A DNA stretch of 64,000 nucleotides from Lineus longissimus (lineage: Eukaryota > Nemertea > Pilidiophora > Heteronemertea > Lineidae), in assembly GCF_910592395.1 (NCBI RefSeq), contig NC_088311.1, positions 3,226,501 through 3,290,500 on the forward strand. Direction: 5' to 3'. Positions within the stretch are counted from its first letter, which is position 1; each line of letters opens with the position of its first letter. The notes under the pieces were generated by a model. It worked only from the letters and a program-made list of their open reading frames with translations. It was not told the DNA's origin and searched no databases. Positions 48,489 to 61,100 of this stretch are shown here, one piece after another. The translations under genes were made by a program, and so were the position numbers.

Positions 48489-48516
48489 CTTCCGGTGGTG
48501 GTTGCTATCCCATTGG
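48489..48516 (-). promoter_or_regulatory. AMD1 promoter elements: ETS-like and CCAAT
   Basis: Read on the minus strand, CCAAT lies at 48,516-48,512 and the ETS-type word ACCGGAAG at 48,496-48,489, about 170-195 bp upstream of the AMD1 start codon. No TATA box is evident. Both motifs are common in housekeeping promoters. Location and orientation fit AMD1. Confidence 0.5.
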
Positions 48517-49199
48517 TTGAAATTAATTTAAATTAATTTAAATCTTCATGGGAATTCGCTACATCATATGCCTAAGAAATTGGCCAATTATATTAATATT
48601 TTTATTAGACAAATATCCGTCCTAAATAATGACAGAAAAGTGTGGTTAATTTCAATTTTGTGTCGACATGATCGAGGTCACGTGACATAAAAACAAAACA
48701 ATCGCACACACCCGTCCAAAAAAGGCACTTTAAGAAAAACAAATACGTTTTTCCAGCTTAAAACCACACTGACGACTAAGTTATATTGGTCTTCTGCCCA
48801 AATCTGAAGTATCAAAATGAATCACAAACTAGAACTAGCTCTATTTAGCAAAAGTTGCGTGAAAAATTCGGGTGAGCGACGTACATTCTGTACCCTAGCG
48901 GCCAATAATTACACTACTTTCAGCCGTCTGCTCCGGTCTCGTTAGGGAGTTTTTCCCAAATGTACGCGATGATGACGTGCCCCATTAACAGGACGTAACA
49001 TCTATTTTAAAATGCGTTTCGAAAGTGAATGCATGAGGACAACCCATTTGTGTCGTATATCACTGGAAACGCCCGATTCCCGTGAATAAGGTCAATCACA
49101 ATGTATTACATTACCAAAACAAAAATGTGTCGGAAGGAACTATATGGATGGTCCCATCGCACCCCCCCCCCCCTCCAGCAGTATGACACAGAAGGGCTA

Positions 49200-49385
49200 G
49201 TTGACTGTCCACCGGGGGGGGGGGTTAGGGGGGAGCTTCCCCCCAACGCACTGGTAAAAACCTATGTCGACGGAGGGGGGTTTGGGGGGTGTCCCCCCAT
49301 TGTAACAGCTGTAGTTGTTAGAGCTTGCACTTAACATATGCTCGTAGGGGGGTTCGGGGGAGCTCCCCCGACCTAAAGGGGGGCT
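49200..49385. repeat. Three G-run/C-run hairpins
   Basis: Three related palindromes of the form G5-7, TTA/TTT/TTC, G5-6, short core, C5-6 lie about 60-70 bp apart: GGTTAGGGGGGAGCTTCCCC (from about 49,223), GGTTTGGGGGGTGTCCCCCC (about 49,278) and GGTTCGGGGGAGCTCCCCCG (about 49,351). Their G-runs could form G-quadruplexes or strong stems. The spacing and shared core suggest tandem copies of one mobile or satellite motif. Confidence 0.8.
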
Positions 49386-49867
49386 CACTAAGTTCTTGAC
49401 TTTACATATTATTTGATGTTCTTGCACAAGTGACAAGTAGTGTATTAAAAAGTCAGGTTACAACTATTAAATGAAGTTATCCGTCGTATATTCCAATCTT
49501 AAAATACCAGTATTCTTGCTTACTAGCTTCAAATACCAGGTGCAATTAAACGAATGTGGGTGCACGACTGGCCGATTATGGAGGTCGTTCCAAATCGCGA
49601 TAGTTCCGCTTGTCTGGTCAACTGATCCGGGTGTGCTTGCAGAAAACCATGGACATAACAGACATTGCCGAGGGTTCCAATTCAGATGGGCAGAGCTTCA
49701 TTGACGAAGGTCTCACCGCAGAAAGTTCGCTATCAAAATAATGCATAAACAATAAATATCAGCTGGAATATTTAGATGTAATGATATTTCTGTAGAAAAA
49801 GTCGGAAAATGCGAATTCAGTGAGGAGTTTCAACGCTCATGACGCTCCAGACTGCCAGACATGCCAG

Positions 49868-50003
49868 ATGGCGGCAACGGCGGAGGATTTCATGGGTACC
49901 CGGATTTCATTTGGTTATTGTCGTTTCATTTTACTGTTCATTTTGACACACTCGGTGCAAGCCGCAGATGTCTCCAGCTGTCTTCGGCACTTTCCAGCGA
50001 GAG
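49868..50003 (+). other. Possible first coding exon with signal peptide, unrecognised
   Basis: From ATG at 49,868 the frame reads MAATAEDFMGTRISF, a hydrophobic stretch (FILLFILTHSVQA) with an Ala-x-Ala-like cleavage site, then ADVSSCLRHFPAR and a GAG|GTTGGT donor at 50,003/50,004. It looks like the start of a secreted or membrane protein, in a CpG-richer setting. No downstream exon was identified and the donor is weak. Confidence 0.25.
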
Positions 50004-50970
50004 GTTGGTTGGCTGTTTGAATTGGTCCCCATTCTCTGGCCTGTTTTGAAGTTTTAACTTCTAAAGAACCGGGGGGGGGGGGGGGTCGGTCAGACTCAAC
50101 CAAGCTGGAGATGTACATCAATGAATTCTTGACTGCATGCAGGGCAGTCTTCCCCCAATAATTGGAGTTGCAAACCAACCTCTGCTGCATTAATTAATCT
50201 TTACTAAAGTAGTAAAAGCACAATATTGGCACTCACAAAAAAGGTGGAATCTTGTAGATTTTGAAACAAAACTACCAAACTTGCGATTTAGCGCTGTTGG
50301 CGGATAGCGGTAGCCTATTATATAGCCTCGATCTGCTGAGCTGTACTTCCAAGTATTGGTCGATGTTGGCGGGCTGACGATACTCAACGTTACACCCATA
50401 TATGCCCTAGAGTCCAATTTTGGTCTGCTGCAAGGGTACAGGCTACCTTCTGCCGGCACCTACCTGCATAAATAGTCCGCGATGACAATATTACATGGCA
50501 GATATTAAGAGTTCAAGCTATAGCTTATATCTTGGATATTAGTTTATCTTTTGAAGAAACAATAACACTTAAATTATACTGCACAAATTTTATTTCGCAA
50601 GCTAATATTTGATTACACAAACATGCTTCTAATATTTGATTAAACAAACATACACTGTACATATTCAAAAACATCAATTTGATCCAGTAGTGGAAGGTCG
50701 TTGGAATGTCAGGAGTAATTGACCAGAAAAAGACATCCAATACAGATACCGACAACGACATGGAAGGATACCATTTATTGTAGATTACCTAATGAAACCA
50801 TTTGTCGCAAATTGCAGCACTCACTAAGATTCATGTAGCGTATTCATCATTCAGTCAACAACCCAACAGAAAATCCAGAGTTAGTCTAACATCGGTACGT
50901 ACTGTGCACTTCCAATGTTTTGGCCCCGGGAACAAAAAACTATATTTTTAAGTAGTAAAAACATTCCATT

Positions 50971-51153
50971 ACAGTCAACCTCTTGTATATTGAACTCAAC
51001 TAGACCAAAATATGTTCCTGTTAAATACAGGAAATCTGTTTTTCCCAAATACTGTATAATATAATACTAGAATACAACGGGACCAGGACATTGAAAACCT
51101 GTCCTTTATAAGGTAGTATCCAGTTTAAGTTCGATATTCGTGAGGTTGGCTGT
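50971..51153. mobile_element. MITE-like element, GGAACCTC family, copy 3
   Basis: Begins ACAGTCAACCTCTTG and ends GTGAGGTTGGCTGT, imperfectly inverted and similar to the ends at 25,310-25,486. The AT-rich interior of about 180 bp is non-coding and has diverged. Confidence 0.45.
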
Positions 51154-52196
51154 CCATAATATTGACTGCTCTAACAAATCTGAAATCTATAGATCTTTTG
51201 ACTATGGAGTTCTGATTTGATAGTGTGCCAGCCTTAACTTCAGAAACACACAATCTTTTGCAAAACAACTTATAATATAGATAATTATAGTAATAATATT
51301 CAACTTAATAGTTGGTATGATAGAATAAATTTCTAAACTGATAAATAAAACAGCTACTACAGCTATGATCACAAGTAACTATCGTAACAAACCAAACAAG
51401 CAGATTCACTATTACAAACAGATCTTGATAAAATATCTGACTAATAACCCTTTCGCTGGCAGATTTTCATACTTAGAGAATTTTTCATACCATCTTGACT
51501 CCCCCCCATGGATGAAGCAGTGTCTCCCTCCTCATCCTCACTCAACCAGCTAAAACTTTAAACCAGAAGGTATTACTTCACCTACATGTAAATCAGGAGC
51601 AGAATACTGAGGCTGACATTTGTATGATTGACGCCCCCCCCCCCCCTCGCCCACAGGTGTATCTGGCAACTGAGGTAACAGGAATTTCCCCTAGTATTCT
51701 CTGTACATTACACTTGTTCAATGACAATAACCTTGTTAATAGGTCTGACTGCCAGTGAAAGGGTTTATCACAGTGCTCACAACTGCTCACACTTGGCCCC
51801 ATTCCTCCCCAGACACTCTAGTGACTGAAAGTTGGCTAAGGTTTGCACTTGCCATAATTTCTTGAGTGATCCTTATCCCTTAAGCCCCGTATTAAAGCAA
51901 TAGCTATAAATGTGACTCTAATTTAAAAAAAAAGATGTTCCCTTAGCCAAGGTGTCCAAAAGTAGGCTACTTTCACTGTGCTGGTTTTCTCCAGATAGAA
52001 TAGGGCCCAACCTATGAGAACAGGACAGTTTCACATCACAGTCAACAGCATCCAAGGCTTCCTTGGATAATACATAACGAGATCATGCAACTTGATTTGG
52101 CATCAGGACGACATCAAATGAACAGGTCGATGTCACTCTAAACATCTTCATTCCACATCCCTAGTCAACTCATTCAGTATCTTGTCTTTAACAATG

Positions 52197-55100
52197 TCAC
52201 GTAGTTTTGCTATATTCCATAAGGTGGAGAGGTAACACTTGGCTCACATCGAAAATGATGTATTCTTTGTTGAGTGACTTTAATTCTGCATCGTCCTTTG
52301 AAGATGATGACAATCTGCCTGGAGTCTGGAAAGCAAAATGTCCATTTGTTTAAATTTGATTTTGAGGAGAAAGATAAAAAAATTATGGGAAACCATTGAG
52401 GACCGATGCACTACTGGTGCAAATTCCATCGTACAGCTTTTAAGGATTAGGGTGCAAGTGTTTCAAGCACCATGCTTATAACCAAGTCCCAGTTATGTCA
52501 CCAACACTGGGGTTAATGTTGGTCATTGGCATTGCAGGAGCCAGTGACAAGAATTGGTGATCGCACCAACCTGTCATCAATAAAAACCCAGGGATTTTAC
52601 CTGTAGACTAGAGATCTTTTGTTGCAAATTGCAGCAAGTAGAATAGCAAGTCGCAGCAACAAAAATTGCTTTTTTGCGCGTCGCGCAGTGCTTTATACTC
52701 ACTATGACTGAATCAAAGCCTGAAGACGGTGAGACCCGTGTGTGATCTTTCTTCTCGATTGCTTCCACTTTCCCAACCGCTACCTCAACAGTCAAAAGCT
52801 TCCCAAGCTGAAATAGTGAAAGGTACACATAGTGGATTATGAGAAGTACTATTTTGCAAATCTTTGTCACCGAGAGCCATCTACTGGTGATATAACATTT
52901 TCTGATTCAACAGAAAGAGTTTCGACGTGCAATAAAATTGACAGATTAAGTGATGAGGAACTGTTAAGGAGTAAAGGCTTGACCTGGTATTGGCACCAGG
53001 GGCAAGGAACCCCAACAAAGGATGTGGCAATCGAGCCACACTAGTCGGATTATGAGTCAAACTAAAGAACCACTTGACCACACCACCCTCTTTTAAGTGA
53101 GGGTGATGTCAGATGAGAGATGTACACAGCACTTAAACTTGATTCATAAAATATTCAAATCTTCCTTATGGAGATATCAAGATATAATCTACCAACAGGA
53201 CAGCCATTCATGATTGAGTCAATAGAGCGGAACACACAGCGCGACAGAAAGCATTCAACACACAACAACACAAACTGGGTCAAAAACTTTAAAGTCAAGT
53301 GAAATGTCCAGCCAGGGCACTTAGCCCTCTCTCTTCTGATGTGTATGAAATAACCTCACTAAACAGACACCTCTGCTTGAGGACATTCCCTTTCCTAAGG
53401 ATACACAGTATGATCCTGAATTGGTAAATTCTTATCTGTTCCTCTATAATTGAGAAATCTCTCCATTCACATACAAGATTTGGAAGGGTGTCATGAAAGA
53501 GAGGTTCTACTGCTGTATAACTTATCAAAATACTCACCGCTGAAAACTGTGCTGCTTTTGATGGATACACTGAAAAGTGTAACCCTCTTCCAAATTCACC
53601 ATTGGAAAAGTCTGCAAAAACAGGTATTGTGAATTATCAGCAAGGCTCGATGTACAATCAATGCTTAGTGAATGAGTGAACATCCGAGGGGCAGGGAACA
53701 GTGGTCAGATCATCAAGCAAACTTCAAATAGTTACCATATGAGTGGCGGGGACGATCGGATGATTAATCAATATCTGGGTAGGGGGTAGTCTGATGATTA
53801 CGGTTGCTGACTTCAACCTGACACACATGAGCTTGTTACCTCGTACCTGTTATTCGCTTCTATTTTAGATACTTCAGAATTGGACACAAATTCCTACTTA
53901 CCTCGTTCTGAGAATCCATGTTTGATGATGTCCTGTAAGCGTTCCGGATGCTCTAGTGACCCACAAAAATACAACCGCATCTTCGCCTTGGGGTCGTGGA
54001 GTTTGGATGTCCTCATTTGGTAACGCTCTATCACACTGACATTCAGTGTTGCCTGTGATTAGAAAATATATCATTAGACCAGGTTTTCGAAAGTATAATC
54101 AGGAAGGATCAGCCTCCACTCATAAGAACTAGTCTAGTGTCACAAAAGTGGCATGACGTCATGTTGCCTGGTGTTGCCTAGCAACTGCATGGGCAAACCC
54201 CATTGATTAAAATGGGGATGAGCCCAGGGGTCAAGTTGTTGAGCCCGCGGTTCTTACTCTTCAAGGACCCTGCGTGGATGTACACTTACCCTTATAACCA
54301 ACTTGACTTCATAATTTCCCTGCACCGTTTTGTCTTTCCTCATAGTTGACTTGAATTCCTCTGTCACTCTGTAGAAGTCCTGCGTATCCTTCATATGGTC
54401 ATACGGCTCTTTATTCTCATTTGAATAAACCATATACCGCGTCCGGTCTGAAAAAGGGACACTTTTTGACATAAAGAAGCTTTCTTAAAATTAAACTTTC
54501 TCTGCTAAGCATATTTTGTACAACTACCAAGATCCTGCTCAATTTGTTAATGGTACATTTGCATCAATTTGAGCTCAAGAGCCCTCATGTACATGTACTC
54601 CTATACTGACACTCCTTCGATAACTAGGAACACACCACCATATTGTCATGACAGAAATATGATATCTGCTCAAATAGTCAAATGGTCATCTCCATAGAAA
54701 CTAAAGCAAAGAGAGCATTCACATAAGGCCGTAATTTCCGGCTCAAAACAAACCAATTTGTCATCTCTGGGCTCACATGGCGTAAGTATCAGTGAGAAAT
54801 CATTCAAAATCTGACGCCTTAACTCATTATATTAGATGAAGGTTTCTGCTGCACCCAAGGACTACAATACAAACCACAAACCACATACAAACCCTGAACC
54901 AATAATTTGGGCCAGCATGGCATCGTCAAAGTCTCAATCTATAAGAAACAGAGGTCAGGGGTTTGGCCCTCTCAATATTTTTGCCAGAAACTGACATTCT
55001 ATTAACAAAGTGAAGATTCTTCCTACCTATGACATTCATGGCTGAAGCGTCAATGCTCTTTTTCTTCTTATCTCCCTTCTTCTTCTGCTCCTTGCGTTCT

Positions 55101-58100
55101 TTGCCGGCTTCGACTTCTTTCTCTAGATCCTTGATTAACTTCTTGGTGGTTTCAGGGTCATCGTCATCTTCTGAAGGTAAAGAAGCCCAGATTAATCAGC
55201 AAGATAGATCAAATTGGCATGAATAGACTAAATCTGAAGAAAACAGATCGATAAAGCAGAAGGATCAAGCAATGATGCATACCAGTGTGTGATTGCATAT
55301 GAATTGAAAACGCAACGCTGTAATTTATGTAGACAGTATGATATTGAATAAAATTATATTGTGAGCGAAAAAACAACCTTTTTTACACATGATGAAGGAA
55401 CAAAATGTGAGTTTGTCACACTGCAAATGAAGTGAAATGGTTCGAAAGGGTAAGAAGATGTGGGAGGGTAACTTAAAACTGCCAAATTTTCACTGCCATT
55501 TCATTTTTGCGTAATAACAAATAACCGAGATGCACAATTTGCAATCTGTAAAAGTTAAAATCGTGTATTTTTAACTTTTTGACAAAAAACGAAATTAAAA
55601 GACATGAAAATTTCACTGATTTCAGTTAGGTGAAATATTTAAAGAAAAGAAGAGGAAGAGAGGAAAAGGCAGAATTGAATGGTAGGCAAAACCCAAAGCT
55701 AGAAACCAGAACATCCTGGAAGAAGATATCGCAATGTTTGAACTCACCACCGTTCACTTCAGGCAGAACAGGAAGCGACAAAACTGAAAATACAATTTTT
55801 GGGTCTGTGAAGTCTTCCGAACGTTTGGGCATTTCCTCCCCACAGATCACTCAGAAGATTCCAAACTGCTCCAAGTCAAACTGTTGACTTGATCTGAGGT
55901 TGGGCCGTTCGCACAAAGGAGTTTGTGATGTCAGACATCGTGCATTCATGGGGGCAGTGGGGATTCAGGGTACCTGTGTTCACTCACCTTTAATTTCAAA
56001 TTCAAATTCGCTGGGCGTTTGACAAAAGTCATGTAAATCACCAATCCACAAACTCATGTTTACTACTCGAAGATGGCTGTTAAACTTTCGAAAAATTCCA
56101 TGAATTATTGAATTTATTTCGTCTGATAGTCCACAATTCCAAATTTAAATAAGAATTTGTAAAACACAGGTTTTCAATTTTGTAAAAACTTCCTTCTGGG
56201 GATCATCTGCTTATTCTGTATCTAAGTTATTTTCATAAAATGTCAATTCACTCCCAACCACAACAGCACTTCACAATCTTCAAGACACACACCCTACATG
56301 TTCCCTGACGCTGACGGAAATATGAACGCTATAAAGTATAGGATTACCCCAAGAGACAATCATTAGATAAGCAAATCAAGAGCAGTCCTGGTCCCCTAAT
56401 TAGCAGAAATTGCATCCCGTGGTGTTTACAATTGTTGTACAGAATCTGAAGAATGACGTCAAAGTTCCAAAAGATTCCTTCTGCTGTACTTCAGTATCCC
56501 AGAGCCTTTCGGGAATGTTTATTTTTCAAAACGCAGTGATGACATAGGCTCCATTTGATCTCTGAACTCCAATTTGCACATAAATTGCAGGGAATCAAAC
56601 TCAAGTTTTTATTTGTGAAGAAAGGTTTCTCTCAATTCAGTATGAAAATCACAGAAGCGTAAAAAACTTTTTTTCTCAAAAATTTTAACACAGCTGTTGG
56701 CAGTCCTCTATGAATCCACTCTGTCCCACCCTTTGCCCCACCACATAGTTTAACACAACTAACTACAAGGAAATTTCTTGAAATGATTTCAAACACCCAT
56801 GTTGACATGAAAAGGTCATGTGTCAAAGACGGAGTAAATGATAACAATGAAAAGCACAACAGAGGGACAAAGGAAAGTCTTCATTATCATATTTAAAGAC
56901 CAGGTTTGTTTGGTCAAAATTTGAACTTTGAAACTGAATTTGAAATTTTTAAATAGGTCAAAACCTGATACTTGAGAGCTTAGAAAAGGAAAGGAGACAT
57001 TCAATTTCTCATAAAAGTTGTTTCTGAATTGGAATTATCTCCAATGTTATTTTCCAATCTTTACACAGCGCCTCAAAAGTAGCCAAGACATTTTCTTCTG
57101 AAGCCAACAATGTTACATCGATCCCAACTGTAGTGGCACTGAAGCCAATTTCAGAAAAATAATCCAACAATGTTGGAGCCCAACTTTAGTGGCACCAAAC
57201 AAACAAGAGCAAATACGAAGCAGGAAACTCAAGATGAATGGTGCACACTCAACTGAAAACGATTTAATCATAGTTTGACTTTCGAGATACTTTCAAAAGA
57301 TAATTCTATGATTTATTCTGATTTGTATCATGTTTCTATAGCTGTATTAACCTGTTTGAAGGTCTTGATATGCACCATTAGATATCTAGGGCTTTTACTG
57401 GGCTTTCGCAATTTGATGTTGTAATGGGTGAAGCTCTACATGTATGTCTGGTTCGCGATTCCTTTTCATTTGAATATCTAATAAAAGTCAGAGGTTCTGT
57501 CAATATCAACTGATAAGTGATTTATAATGGCCTTAAAGATAGAATACACACTGTAGAGAGGCCCAATTATGTTTTTAAAAGTTTTTAAAATGGTATGGAG
57601 GAAAACATCTGGCATCAGTTTTTTAAAAATATCACGTCACAGCCGTTTCAGCTATGACTGAACATGGTAAAACATGCTTGAAATGTATACAAGATAACTA
57701 CTTGATTATAAAACAAAAAACCAGTAATAAATTTAATTACAAAAAATTTTTCCCTAATTTGATCCATAAAAAAATATGTTTGAACCATCTATTTGTTTTT
57801 TGCAAAAGATGGTGACCATCTGTGTGCCACAACAGGTTGTTTTGATCATAATGACGTTATCGTTATGATGGTATATAATGAATGCTTTGACAAACTGCAG
57901 GAAATGTGGGTGTAGGAAATTTATACTTCACTTCACTTCACAACACATTAACACATGGTGGAGAACATTTTAAAATTTCTCTTTTTTGTTCCCATTCAAG
58001 TAGTTATATTTAATAGCCCAACACTGATTGACATCCAAATATAGACGATACCACCAGAAGTTGTACCAACACACCACTACATTTTTTGTTGCTTTTCCAC

Positions 58101-61100
58101 CCCTGAACCCCTGAATTTCCTGACCAAATGACTTTGCGGTGAGGAAACTACTCAATCAGACACAACAAAATTCTACTTACGTCTTTGCCGACTAACAATG
58201 TCTACATCTGAGTCGAGAAGTGATTTGGCCACCTCAAATCTATACGTCAAGTATTCCTTCTCTGTAAAGAGCAAACTAATTAGCTTAGTGACAAGATCAA
58301 GTTTAGATTATGTAAAGGTTACCATAGTAACCATACTAAGACTATCAATTAAGCGTTCTGATTTTGAAAAAGTGGTAGCCAGGAAATCAATCAAAGAACC
58401 AATCCATTCCAACTGTGCCTCATTAAGTCATTTGATGGATCGAAAAATTGACTTCACAGGAGGTATGAAAAAACATAATGTCGTTGTTTTTCTCACCTAT
58501 GTGGAACTTATCTCTTGTTAACGAATCGTTATCAGCAGCTAGTTTACCAATTAGACCTTGTTGCGAGTTCACCTGAAATGACACGAGATGAGATGATGGT
58601 GATGAAATGCTTGACATCAACTTTTTATTTGGATCATGCCAGAAGTTTGAAAAAATATGGAATTTTGGCAGAGAAATGGCTGAAGCCCTCCCAATTATAC
58701 GAAAAATCACTCATGCTATCAAACAAATTTTGCGCTCCTCTTACATTTTATTTAGTCCTAGTTCACCCCTAAATCAGGCCTACACTGATTTTTCACAACA
58801 TGTTTTGAAATTGAACTCACCGCAGAAAGGGCCAAGAAAGAAACCAAACTCAATGTACAAGACCATTACCTGTTTGCCATCTACAGTAGACCTTTATATA
58901 TTTATGATTGTTTACATAGAACGATATACTCTAAGAGCAATCTATTTTAGTAATATTTGGAGTCTAACGCTCTGTAAAGTTTGAAAGAAAATACCAAACA
59001 TTTGCTTGACCAACACTGGCATGCAGATATAAGACGATGCAGGGCTAACATTAAATCATACAAAATTAATCCCAATACATTATTACTCAGAGCAGGTTAT
59101 AAATATCTATGTTTTAAAAACTCGAAAAGTTCCTCAACATGAAGTTGTTGATGTCACCATGTCTTGGGTGAGTTTGATACAGAGAGAACAGCAGGTTTAC
59201 CCAGGGTGACTACATGTAGTAGTAAAAATCAACAATCACTATTCCACCTCGTTTACATTCATGGGAAATGCACTTATAAAGTCAAGCAACAAAAATTACC
59301 ACCGGCCCCCATCAAGCGCAGTTTCTACAAGAAGACATCAATTCAAAACATGCAGCATGGATGCTTACCTGTCAGAAAAGTTTTTCAATTTTCGGATCTG
59401 AAATAATTCACTATTTTTATAAATATCGCGGCCATAGCAAAAATCCACAGGCCATATAGCAAAATAACCAACCAAGACCATCAATAAATCTTGTCGGTAC
59501 AAAGGAGACAAATAGATCAAATCTCCCAGAAGGAGCTTAAAATACATACAGAGCTATTCACTCCACCAAGGCACAGTGTTATTATTTAGATGAATGAAGG
59601 TTACTTTTCTGTTCAATAGATCAATGACAAGGACAAGATTTACCACTCCAGTTTTTCATTATATTCTGACTGATACAGTTCACTGCATCGGGATAAGACT
59701 TGTAAGATTACAACCACTCGCAATACTTTCAATATGATCATACTTGTCATGCCTCTGTGCTAAATTCTCATTTCATGTAGTTACCTTTTTTAATTTACTA
59801 AGTCCACGAAGATATCTTCTGCGATATCAGTGCTGTTGTGGATTAGAATTGAACAACTTGCTCGAGATCAGAAGGCCGTGGATTTGACTCTTGGAGAGTC
59901 TTGAAAATGGGCCTACCTGATCCAAGAACAGCAAGAATAAGCCCACGAAATAAAAACTCAAGCAGGAAGAAATCCATAAAAGATCTCTCACAAAATCGTC
60001 AATGTCTCAAAGTAAAGTCACATTCACAGCTCACCTTTCAGGAATCCAGCATGAAATAAGGCAAAACAATGGTATTCACAATAAGTGCCAAATCCAATAA
60101 CGTTATCAAATCATAAATTATATTGGCAAAATGGCGACAACTTCAACACAAATATGTGCCAATATCACCTTATATCAGAGAACCTGCTTTATTGGTAATA
60201 TGGACGAAATATCAATGTGCTTGTTAGAATCATAAATTAACCCCCTCAAAACCATTCCCTTGTGCAAAATGGTGGGACATGGCATTTCAGGAGAACATTT
60301 AAGTTTGAAATCATATCATGTTTTACTCAGGTTCTCAATTTATACCTGTTCTCTTGTGGGAGGAATTTCCATATGTTGCTGAACAACTACTAACTTTGAA
60401 TGAACGGGGTTTCGGCACAGGCATTATTACCTCTTGGGAGTCTTAGCGGTTAGCTTCACATTTTCACATGTAACTGTCACTTTTTACTTGTCATTGATGA
60501 CATGACGAACAGACAAAGACCTATCCAATGAGGCTACATACGACTCACAATGTCGCTTTTCACTCTAAGCCATGCCATGTCATGTTTTCAAGACTAAGTC
60601 AGTTTACATACATGCTAGTGACTAGTGAAAAGTGACCTATGAACTGAGAGAACTGACAACATGACTCCTCTATACACCCCGCCTTTGGGGCCTTTATATA
60701 AAGATCTACATGTATTAGTTTTGCATAGATGGCAGCACCATCAAGAGAACTAAGACTGTGTCACCATCAGTCTAAATTGGAATGGCATCCGGTAACAAAA
60801 TGCTCTTTGCATATGAATGTTTGTAATTATAGGGGCTTGAAATTCATATATTAAGGATGGATTCTGTTTGATGATGATTAGCACCAAGTGCCCTCCTGGT
60901 GCCTTTACAAATATAGCATTGCATAACATAATTATTGCCATGATAAAAAAAATTTAAAAAAATTGTAACGAATGCAACTCACCACTGCACGTAGTTGTAT
61001 AATTTCATTGCGTAATCTCGTGGCACATGTTATCTGGGCCTGGTAGGCTTCAACACTTTTTTCTTTCCTGAAAACAGGGCAAATAATAAGCTCACATGTA

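Larger units (their letters stand above)
48517..52196. other. Intergenic region between AMD1 and the GNAT/PARP gene
   Basis: Contains G-rich hairpins (49,200-49,385), a possible plus-strand first exon (49,868-50,003), a G homopolymer at about 50,071-50,084, a MITE-like element (50,971-51,153) and a C homopolymer near 51,633-51,645. No confident gene. The 3' untranslated region of the GNAT/PARP gene should occupy the right end. Confidence 0.5.
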
